Of a DNA stretch of 5,690 nt, positions 1-4,366 are shown in pieces. Numbering within the stretch: position 1 is the stretch's first letter; each line of letters opens with the position of its first letter. The stretch comes from Dethiosulfovibrio sp. Lineage in GTDB: Bacteria; Synergistota; Synergistia; Synergistales; Dethiosulfovibrionaceae. The stretch lies in contig JAQUTB010000132.1 in NCBI GenBank assembly GCA_028709985.1, positions 1-5,690 of the forward strand, written 5' to 3'. The notes under the pieces are model-generated. The model was not told the DNA's origin, ran no database searches, and saw only the letters and a program-made list of their open reading frames with translations. The translations under genes and the position numbers were made by a program.

Positions 1-983
1 GCCTTCCAGCAGTTCATGATAAGGTCGGCATCGGGGTTTCCAAAGCCTTCCTCGGAGATTACCACAGCGTCGACGCCCAGCATCTTGGCGAGTTTGATCG
101 CGTAGGAGGAGCTCCTCTTCTTGTCGGCGAGGGTCACGTTTTCGTTGGTGATAATTACTCCGACGAAGTTGAACTCCTTACCGTGGTGAGCATAGAGGTG
201 CTTGATAACAGGGTTGTTGAGATGGACATAGGTGTTGTTCTTGTCGCAGGCGGAGACGCAGTTGCCGGAGATGATAGCTCCGTCCATGGTCTCGGTGGGG
301 CTGATCATGGTGGGGATTATCTTCTTCGCGTCGACGCCGTATACCCAGGTGTCGTGAAGGAGGCCCTGAGTCTGAAGCATGTAGACATAAGCGACCTTCG
401 GAAGACCAGGATGGGCCTTCATGGCCTCCGCAAGTGGCGGGAAGTCGTAGGTCTCGACACAGTCGGCAGCGGCATCCTTGCAGCAGGAGGCCAGATAGTG
501 AGCGGTCTTAAGACCAGCCTGACGGCAGGCGGCCTCACGGGTGTGAAGCTCGACTCCCTCAGCGGGGGTGAGGACCACTACCAGGTTATTGGTCTTGGAG
601 AAAGGTGTATAGTCAGCGCCAGGGCCGGTCATGTCCACGATGCCCTCCTGAGGGGCCACGAGACGACCGGTGGTGAGGACCACCGCACCCTCCAGGACGA
701 GGGTCTTGCCCTCTCCCACTGTGTCCACGTCGCCTATCCAGCCAGGGAACACCTCGTTTGTCCCGTCTATCTTGCAACGGGGCTCGATGGCGTCCTTCAC
801 GGGAAGGATACGGACGTTCTCGCCAGGATGGGCCAGATCAAGGTCCACTCCGGCAAGTCTCTCATCATCGGAGAGAAGATCGATGAGTTCCTGCTTGTTG
901 ATGGTAAGGACTCCGTCTTTAACGGAGGTCTTAGCACCGAAAACCAGTTTACTAACCTTTACCTTATGGAGTTCGAGTTTCAA
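1..983 (-). CDS. grdE: Glycine reductase component B proprotein GrdE (3'-truncated by window edge)
   Basis: Proprotein of the substrate-binding component (protein B) of glycine reductase, which activates glycine as a Schiff base for reduction to acetyl phosphate and ammonia. I translated the minus strand by hand: 327 codons are open to the window edge, and the family's C-terminus (roughly 100 residues) is missing. Recognisable family blocks are MTGPGADYTPFSKT (about residues 118-131), YVYMLQTQGLLHDTWVYGVD (199-218) and SGNCVSACDK (239-248). The first Cys of that last block is residue 242, the position known in clostridial GrdE to be cleaved and converted to the pyruvoyl cofactor. The start is TTG at 983, preceded by a purine-rich Shine-Dalgarno (AGGGGGGAG, 5 nt spacing); the first in-frame ATG is not until residue 118, so a caller limited to ATG/GTG would miss or truncate this gene. 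It is third in the operon after grdX and trxA. The selenoprotein genes grdA and grdB are expected beyond the left edge. Confidence 0.97.
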   Translation of the reverse strand, partial: MKLELHKVKVSKLVFGAKTSVKDGVLTINKQELIDLLSDDERLAGVDLDLAHPGENVRILPVKDAIEPRCKIDGTNEVFPGWIGDVDTVGEGKTLVLEGAVVLTTGRLVAPQEGIVDMTGPGADYTPFSKTNNLVVVLTPAEGVELHTREAACRQAGLKTAHYLASCCKDAAADCVETYDFPPLAEAMKAHPGLPKVAYVYMLQTQGLLHDTWVYGVDAKKIIPTMISPTETMDGAIISGNCVSACDKNNTYVHLNNPVIKHLYAHHGKEFNFVGVIITNENVTLADKKRSSSYAIKLAKMLGVDAVVISEEGFGNPDADLIMNCWK

Positions 984-1038
984 AGCGACTCCCCCCTTCT
1001 TAGGATCGATATCGCGCTTGCACTACACAGCACGACAC

Positions 1039-1069
1039 AAAAAAAGCTCTCAGCGACCGGTATCGCCGA
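1039..1069 (-). other. Hairpin plus T7 tract between trxA and grdE (possible attenuator or processing site)
   Basis: The 125-nt gap between trxA and grdE contains CGGCGA / TCGCTG arms (plus-strand 1063-1068 and 1051-1056; one G-U pair, 6-nt loop). Five nt after the stem on the minus strand come seven T residues (1039-1045). The stem is short and set back from the T tract, so it is weaker than the two clear terminators in this window. It could be a leaky terminator or an mRNA processing or stability element that adjusts trxA against grdE levels, or it may be chance. Confidence 0.3.
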
Positions 1070-1108
1070 TATACCCACTTACGATAGGACAGACGAAAAA
1101 CGAAGCCA

Positions 1109-1426
1109 CTACAGAAGGGCCTCGGTCTTCTCCCTTATGGCGTCGACGGTACACTCTCCGCCGCTGAGCCTAGCGACCTGCTCGCCGCCCTTGAAGAAAA
1201 GGAAGGCCGGAACTCCCATCACCTTAAGCTTGATCATCAGGGGCCGGTTTTCCTTCGCGTTGACGCTACAGAACTTCACCTTGCCGGAGAACTCCTCCTC
1301 CATCTCGTGGACCGCAGGCATGAGAGCCTTGCAGGGAGCGCAGGTGGGCCCCCACATATCGATAACCACGGGAAGCTCGCTCTGGAGAACCTCAGCGTCG
1401 TAATTTTCCTTACTCAGTTCGACCAC
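1109..1426 (-). CDS. trxA: Glycine-reductase-associated thioredoxin, CAPC active site
   Basis: Small cytoplasmic thioredoxin (105 residues) expected to pass electrons from a thioredoxin reductase to the glycine reductase selenoprotein. The fold is intact: beta strand VVIDMW, then active site GPTCAPCKALMP (about residues 25-36) where ordinary thioredoxins have WCGPC, and the cis-proline loop GVPAFLFF (about 71-78). A CxPC centre with the ALMP sequence following is typical of grd-linked thioredoxins, as I recall for Eubacterium acidaminophilum. The open frame begins with a GTG at 1435, but that codon overlaps the last base of the Shine-Dalgarno. I place the start at GTG 1426, eight nt after AAGGAGG, giving MVELSKENYDAEV, which aligns end to end with the paralogue at 2176-2493. 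It follows grdX by 40 nt. The thioredoxin reductase gene trxB, commonly between grdX and trxA in clostridial operons, is absent here. Confidence 0.95.
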   Translation of the reverse strand: MVELSKENYDAEVLQSELPVVIDMWGPTCAPCKALMPAVHEMEEEFSGKVKFCSVNAKENRPLMIKLKVMGVPAFLFFKGGEQVARLSGGECTVDAIREKTEALL

Positions 1427-1434
1427 TTTTGTCA

Positions 1435-1441
1435 CCTCCTT
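1435..1441 (-). promoter_or_regulatory. trxA ribosome binding site (decides the start)
   Basis: Perfect AAGGAGG on the minus strand. Its last G is the first base of the GTG at 1435, which therefore cannot be used efficiently. The GTG at 1426 lies at the ideal 8-nt spacing. Confidence 0.8.
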
Positions 1442-1466
1442 CCCTCGTTTTTTTACCCAGTAATCT

Positions 1467-1874
1467 TTAGATTTTTATACCCTCTTTAAAAAGGGTCTCT
1501 TTCATGAGGTCATAGTCCAACACAGAGCAATCGTCGTACATGGATTTAGGCGAAGTTCCGGGGGTCAACCATCGGTCAGAACAGGACATATAGACCTCAA
1601 GCGCCTTTTCAACCAGGGACAAAGACAGATCGTCCAGTACGAAATCGCAGGGCTTGTCAGGGGATCGAAGTAAAAGGGATCTAAAGGGTTGATGATAGGG
1701 CCGGAAATTTCCGTAAAGCGGGTGGTTCAGAAGGGTCCAACCGTGATGAATCCGATCACGACCGGCGACGACAACGTCGTAGGCGGTCCCGTCGAGCTTC
1801 ACCAGCTCGAGCCCCTCCTGATGAAGGGAGAAAAAAGCAGGGTTGTTGGAGATTAAAACCATTGAATTAGCCAT
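1467..1874 (-). CDS. grdX: GrdX family protein
   Basis: A 135-residue protein of the GrdX family, the small conserved first gene of many glycine reductase operons; its biochemical role is unknown. Recognition rests on the N-terminal VLISNNP (about residues 6-12), the central block GRDRIHHGWTLLNHPLYGN (about 38-56), and the position directly after a glycine riboswitch and before trxA and grdE. There is no signal peptide or membrane segment, so it is probably cytoplasmic. The frame is open to a GTG at 1898, but nothing resembling a ribosome binding site precedes that codon. The ATG at 1874 (MANSMVL) has AGGGAG at 9-nt spacing and is preferred; ATG 1862 is a less likely alternative. If the riboswitch acts on translation, this is the gene it would control directly, since its ribosome binding site lies in the expression platform. 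Confidence 0.9.
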   Translation of the reverse strand: MANSMVLISNNPAFFSLHQEGLELVKLDGTAYDVVVAGRDRIHHGWTLLNHPLYGNFRPYHQPFRSLLLRSPDKPCDFVLDDLSLSLVEKALEVYMSCSDRWLTPGTSPKSMYDDCSVLDYDLMKETLFKEGIKI

Positions 1875-1881
1875 AGACAGA

Positions 1882-1943
1882 CACTCCCTAATCTCCACGA
1901 GGGTAGATGGTCTCTGTCGTATGGCCCTAAGCCTATTTCAGAG
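1882..1943 (-). promoter_or_regulatory. Riboswitch expression platform with candidate ghost helix and grdX ribosome binding site
   Basis: Just 3' of the aptamer, CTCTG (1939-1943) can pair with CAGAG (1912-1916), resembling the short ghost helix that replaces the second aptamer in single-aptamer glycine riboswitches. An overlapping element, CACTC (1941-1945), is exactly complementary to GAGTG (1882-1886), which includes the 3' half of the grdX AGGGAG. The two pairings exclude each other. No T-tract terminator lies between aptamer and grdX, so control of translation initiation is more likely than premature termination. The helices are seen in the sequence; the switching is inferred. Confidence 0.45.
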
Positions 1944-2055
1944 TGACGTCCCGCCGCAATCTTTTTGCCTGAGAGTTTCGGCCACAGGGCCTTGCACCTT
2001 CGGCGCCTCTATTCCGATAGATAATGGACTTTCAGAGGTCTCTCTTGCGACGTTC
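1939..2055 (-). ncRNA. Glycine riboswitch (single aptamer)
   Basis: Cis-acting glycine-sensing RNA in the grdX leader. On the minus strand it shows the conserved glycine riboswitch core in order: AGAGAGACCTCT, then GCCGAAGGTGCAA, then ACTCTCAGGCAAAAAGAT. Stems can be drawn directly: P1 CGTCGCAA (2045-2052) with TTGCGGCG (1952-1959), one G-U pair; P2 arm CCTCT with AGAGG; P3 arm GGCC-ctgt-GGCC. A full second aptamer, usual in tandem glycine riboswitches, is absent; only GGGACGTCACTCTG follows. This fits the single-aptamer class with a 3' ghost helix. The predicted transcript start (about 2063) lies roughly ten bases upstream of P1. Known glycine riboswitches often activate glycine-consuming genes, so glycine-induced expression of the grd operon is the likely outcome. 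Family identity is secure; the 3' boundary is approximate. Confidence 0.95.
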
Positions 2056-2069
2056 ATCCGTACAGCCCG

Positions 2070-2097
2070 ATTGTACCTGAAAAGAAACGAACGTCAA
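2070..2097 (-). promoter_or_regulatory. Sigma-70-type promoter of the riboswitch-grdX-trxA-grdE operon
   Basis: Minus-strand -35 TTGACG (2092-2097), 16-bp spacer, -10 TACAAT (2070-2075). The predicted start, about 2063, gives a leader containing the whole aptamer. The boxes, spacer length and the AGG before the -10 match the promoter at 2549-2576. Confidence 0.85.
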
Positions 2098-2119
2098 GGG
2101 GCCTGTGAAAAAAATCGCC

Positions 2120-2155
2120 AAAAAAAGGAGGATGCAACGGAACGCATCCCCCTTT
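2120..2155 (-). terminator. Intrinsic terminator after the second thioredoxin gene
   Basis: Minus-strand stem AAAGGGGGATGC / GCATCCTCCTTT (2144-2155 with 2124-2135, one G-U pair), 8-nt loop, followed by T7 (2120-2126, overlapping the stem base). It ends 22 nt before the -35 of the grd promoter and so insulates the two units. Confidence 0.9.
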
Positions 2156-2162
2156 CAACATA

Positions 2163-2187
2163 AAACTTCTAATTTCTAAAGAAGTTT
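2163..2187 (-). repeat. Perfect 8-bp inverted repeat over the stop codon of the second thioredoxin gene
   Basis: AAACTTCT (2180-2187 read on the minus strand) pairs with AGAAGTTT (2163-2170) around a 9-nt loop containing the TAG stop. It has no G+C-rich base or T tract of its own and lies just upstream of the strong terminator at 2120-2155. It may help protect the mRNA 3' end, or be incidental. Confidence 0.5.
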
Positions 2188-2493
2188 CTCTATTTCCTGC
2201 TTAATTTGGTCTATCGTGACAGAATCCCCGCTGATCCTGGCCAGTTCCTCTCCACCCTTCCAGAAAAGGAAGGCGGGAAGGCCCATCACCTTGAGGGATA
2301 TGGCAACCCTGCGATTGCCCTGGATGTTCACCTTGCAGAACTTGACCTTTCCGTCGTATTCTTTCGCTAGTTCCTCGACCCCAGGCATCAGCGCGAGGCA
2401 ATGGGTGCATTTTGGTCCCCAAAAATCGACCAGGACGGGAAGATCGCTCTCTTTTACCTCCGCGTCAAATGTGTCCTTGTCCAGCTCTATCAT
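2176..2493 (-). CDS. Thioredoxin-like protein with CTHC centre (paralogue of the grd thioredoxin)
   Basis: A 105-residue thioredoxin-fold protein, the same length as the trxA product at 1109-1426. By my ungapped hand count they share about 60 of 105 residues. The active-site segment is FWGPKCTHCLALMP (about residues 24-37), so the CxxC dipeptide is Thr-His, not Gly-Pro or Ala-Pro. The cis-proline loop GLPAFLFW (about 71-78) is intact, so redox activity is expected. A His before the second Cys is reminiscent of DsbA-type centres and may make it more oxidising; that is inference. There is no signal peptide, so it is cytoplasmic. The start is ATG 2493 with GAGGAG at 9 nt; the longer frame from 2550 would begin inside the -10 box. 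It is monocistronic, with its own promoter and terminator. It could serve another electron route, be a backup for glycine reductase, or act on other proteins. Confidence 0.9.
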   Translation of the reverse strand: MIELDKDTFDAEVKESDLPVLVDFWGPKCTHCLALMPGVEELAKEYDGKVKFCKVNIQGNRRVAISLKVMGLPAFLFWKGGEELARISGDSVTIDQIKQEIEKLL

Positions 2494-2502
2494 AACCGTC
2501 AG

Positions 2503-2538
2503 CTCCTCGATATTTTTTTGAGGAATAGAATATATTCC
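2503..2538 (-). promoter_or_regulatory. Leader of the second thioredoxin gene: mutually exclusive hairpins around the ribosome binding site
   Basis: In the minus-strand leader, GGAATA (2533-2538) pairs perfectly with TATTCC (2522-2527). Overlapping the second arm, TCCTC (2520-2524) can pair with GAGGA of the Shine-Dalgarno (2504-2508). The first hairpin would free the ribosome binding site, the second would hide it. Both are short, so a regulatory role is speculative. Confidence 0.35.
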
Positions 2539-2548
2539 CAATGACCCC

Positions 2549-2576
2549 ATTGTACCTAAAACCAGGCTTTCGTCAA
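2549..2576 (-). promoter_or_regulatory. Sigma-70-type promoter of the second thioredoxin gene
   Basis: Minus-strand -35 TTGACG (2571-2576), 16-bp spacer, -10 TACAAT (2549-2554), predicted start about 2542. The boxes and spacing are identical to the grd operon promoter at 2070-2097. It lies 9 nt downstream of the transporter's terminator T tract. Confidence 0.85.
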
Positions 2577-2584
2577 GGCCGTCT

Positions 2585-2629
2585 AAAAAAAGGACAGGGG
2601 GTAAGGACCCAAAGGCCCGTACCCCCTGT
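2585..2629 (-). terminator. Intrinsic terminator of the transporter gene
   Basis: Perfect 10-bp stem ACAGGGGGTA / TACCCCCTGT (minus strand, 2620-2629 with 2594-2603), capped by a smaller G+C-rich hairpin in the loop and followed by T7 (2585-2591). It begins 2 nt after the TGA stop of the transporter. Confidence 0.93.
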
Positions 2630-2631
2630 TA

Positions 2632-3975
2632 TCACCACTTGAGACCGGTTATAAATATGTAGAGTATCGACAGAGGGGCAACGAACTTGACGAACAACAT
2701 CCAGGCGTCGAATCCTGCGAAAGCTGGCATCTTGCCCCCATTGGTAAGCTCTTCCTTGGCTATGTCCTTTATGACCCATCCCACGAAGACGCATATCAGA
2801 AGTCCGCCTATGGGCATCATGATCTGGTCGGTCATGAAGCCTGCGGCGTCGATAAAGTCCTTCCCTGCGATCTTCAGGCCACCACCAAGGGATATGGCAG
2901 AGGGGATCCCAAGCAGGAATATGAGGGTTCCCATGGTCCAAGCCGCCTTGGCCCTGCTCCATCCCTTGTCTATGAAGTAGGAACAGGCGACCTCCAGCAA
3001 CGATATAGCGGAGGTGAGGGCGGCCACGAACAGAAGCAGGAAGAACAGGGCCGACCAGATCATCCCACCGGGCATCTTAGCGAAGATTCCAGGAAGGGTT
3101 ATGAAGGTAAGACCCGGGCCAGCTCCAGGCTCGACACCGAAGGCGAAGACTGCGGGGAAAACCACGAGTCCTGCGAGAAGGGCCACCATGGTGTCCAGGA
3201 AGCACACCTGAGCGGCGGCCGTCGGCAGACTGATATCCTTCTGGAGGTAGCTACCGTAGGTTATCATACAGCCCATCCCCAGGGAGAGGGAGAAGAACGC
3301 CTGCCCCAGAGCGGCCAGAACCGTACCGGAATTTACCTTTGAGAAGTCCGGCTTGAGGTAAAACTCTATCCCTGCCGCAGCACCGTCGAGTGTGACGGCA
3401 CGGCCGATGAGGATTATAAGCAGGATGAAAAGGGCCGGCATGAGGACTTTGCAGTAACGCTCGATGCCCTCTCCAACGCCTCTATAGACCACCCAAATGG
3501 TGGCAAACATGAACAAAGCCTGGTAGAGGACGACCATCACAGGGTTGGAGATAAACCCACCAAAAGCGTCTCCTGCCTTTCCCGCCCCTGCTATCTCCAT
3601 GAGGCCGGTGAAGGAGTGAAGGATATACTTTATGGTCCATCCACCGACAACGCCGTAGTAGGACAGGATAAGGAATCCACAGGCCAGCCCCAGCCATCCG
3701 ACCATGGGCCAGGCGCCACCTTTGATCTTGGCGAAGGATCCGACAGCGTTGAGCTGGGCCCTCCTACCTATGACCAACTCCGCTAACATGACGGAAAAAC
3801 CTATGCAGGCCACCATGAGGACGTAGATCAGGACGAAAGCCCCACCTCCGTTGGTGCCAGTTACGTAGGGGAACTTCCAGATGTTCCCCAGTCCGACAGC
3901 AGAACCTGCCGCAGCTAAAATAAAACCTATCTTGCTTCCCCATTGTTCTCTCTGCTGATCCGCTTGATTAGCCAT
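2632..3975 (-). CDS. Sodium-dependent amino acid transporter, NSS/SNF family (MhsT/LeuT-like)
   Basis: Inner-membrane Na+-coupled symporter of the neurotransmitter:sodium symporter family, 447 residues, close to the bacterial 11-12-helix members LeuT and MhsT. TM1 carries the family signature GSAVGLGNIWKFPY (about residues 24-37), with the Ala and Asn that coordinate Na+ in LeuT, then TNGGGAF. TM3 has SYYGVVGGW (about 105-113) with the substrate-contacting Tyr. TM6 has AFFSLSLGMGCMITYGSY (about 226-243). TM8 has ALTSAISLLE, with the Thr-Ser of the second Na+ site. The unwound TM6 segment reads Gly-Met-Gly as in MhsT, not Gly-Phe-Gly as in LeuT, which favours hydrophobic or broad amino acid uptake; glycine transport is possible but unproven. 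Two ATGs are available: 3981 is 3 nt and 3975 (MANQADQQ) 9 nt from AGGAGG, so 3975 is chosen. It is monocistronic and lies between the second thioredoxin gene and the divergent hyp operon. Confidence 0.95.
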   Translation of the reverse strand: MANQADQQREQWGSKIGFILAAAGSAVGLGNIWKFPYVTGTNGGGAFVLIYVLMVACIGFSVMLAELVIGRRAQLNAVGSFAKIKGGAWPMVGWLGLACGFLILSYYGVVGGWTIKYILHSFTGLMEIAGAGKAGDAFGGFISNPVMVVLYQALFMFATIWVVYRGVGEGIERYCKVLMPALFILLIILIGRAVTLDGAAAGIEFYLKPDFSKVNSGTVLAALGQAFFSLSLGMGCMITYGSYLQKDISLPTAAAQVCFLDTMVALLAGLVVFPAVFAFGVEPGAGPGLTFITLPGIFAKMPGGMIWSALFFLLLFVAALTSAISLLEVACSYFIDKGWSRAKAAWTMGTLIFLLGIPSAISLGGGLKIAGKDFIDAAGFMTDQIMMPIGGLLICVFVGWVIKDIAKEELTNGGKMPAFAGFDAWMLFVKFVAPLSILYIFITGLKW

Positions 3976-3999
3976 AGACATAAACCTCCTTTTATCTGA

Positions 4000-4017
4000 A
4001 TTCGTTTTAGGACGAAT
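4000..4017 (-). repeat. Inverted repeat in the transporter leader (possible operator)
   Basis: ATTCG-tcctaaaa-CGAAT, arms 4013-4017 and 4000-4004, begins within a few bases of the predicted transcription start. The position would suit a repressor site or a small 5' hairpin, but five-base arms are weak evidence. Confidence 0.3.
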
Positions 4018-4025
4018 CTGGCTCC

Positions 4026-4053
4026 ATTATACACCAAAGTATGCATGTGAGAA
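4026..4053 (-). promoter_or_regulatory. Promoter of the transporter gene
   Basis: Perfect -10 TATAAT (4026-4031) on the minus strand, 16-bp spacer, and a weak -35 TTCTCA (4048-4053, four of six consensus bases). The predicted start, about 4019, gives a leader of about 45 nt. On the plus strand of this 160-bp divergent region I see no convincing promoter for hypC; the best candidate is TTGGTG-N17-GCTAAA, which is weak. Confidence 0.7.
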
Positions 4054-4135
4054 CAGTGCTTATTGGTGGAGAATACAGTAAACCTGCTAAAACCGAACGA
4101 AAAGGCTAAAATGGACTGTGGAAGGGGATGGTCAT

Positions 4136-4366
4136 ATGTGTCTTGCGATACCTCACAGGATAGTGAACATATTGGATAAAGACAGGGCCCTGGCCAGGGC
4201 AGGAGCTGTGGAGAGGGAGATAAGGATCGACCTTATCGACCAGGTTCAAAAGGGAGACGACGTGCTGGTCCACGCTGGTTTCGCCATACAGAAGGTCACC
4301 AAGGAGGACGGGGAAGAGCTCACCGACCTGTGGGATAAGATCAGGGAGATGGCAGGTGAGTTTTAA
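4136..4366 (+). CDS. hypC: [NiFe]-hydrogenase maturation chaperone HypC
   Basis: A 76-residue member of the HypC/HybG family. HypC binds HypD to form the scaffold on which the Fe(CN)2CO group is built, then carries it to the hydrogenase large-subunit precursor. The diagnostic N-terminus MCLAIPHRIV is present; its Cys becomes the N-terminal residue after Met removal and is essential for iron and HypD binding. The beta-barrel segment GDDVLVHAGFAIQKV (about 41-55) also matches the family. The frame can be extended upstream to a GTG at 4118, but the family motif fixes the start at ATG 4136, which has AAGGGG at 8-nt spacing. The last 11 nt overlap the start of hypD, indicating translational coupling. 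First gene of the plus-strand hypCDE unit. Confidence 0.96.
   Translation: MCLAIPHRIVNILDKDRALARAGAVEREIRIDLIDQVQKGDDVLVHAGFAIQKVTKEDGEELTDLWDKIREMAGEF

Noticed and set aside
1..983. Selenocysteine (in-frame TGA) in this part of the grd operon
   Set aside because: No in-frame TGA occurs in the translated part of grdE, nor in grdX or trxA; the selenoproteins GrdA and GrdB lie outside the window.
670..1167. Plus-strand 165-codon open frame
   Set aside because: Antisense to grdE, with Ser/Arg/Thr-rich low-information translation and no family resemblance.
183..1403. Plus-strand 406-codon open frame (longest plus-strand frame in the left half)
   Set aside because: It is antisense to grdE and trxA, both of which are firmly identified on the minus strand; its translation resembles no protein family I know. 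It is a codon-bias shadow of the minus-strand genes.
1875..1898. GTG start at 1898 for grdX
   Set aside because: No Shine-Dalgarno precedes it, and the 8 extra codons encode the AGGGAG that serves ATG 1874.
1912..1950. Second glycine aptamer
   Set aside because: After GGGACGTCACTCTG the conserved GCCGAAGG and CTCAGGCAAA blocks do not recur, so only a short ghost-like helix remains.
1843..2163. Plus-strand 106-codon open frame
   Set aside because: It covers the glycine riboswitch, promoter and terminator of the minus strand; no domain and no supporting ribosome binding site.
2494..2550. Longer N-terminus (19 extra residues) for the second thioredoxin
   Set aside because: Its ATG overlaps the -10 box and lies upstream of the predicted transcription start; the alignment with trxA begins exactly at ATG 2493.
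2573..2962. Minus-strand frame inside the transporter gene
   Set aside because: Out-of-frame shadow of the NSS transporter, and it runs through the intrinsic terminator.
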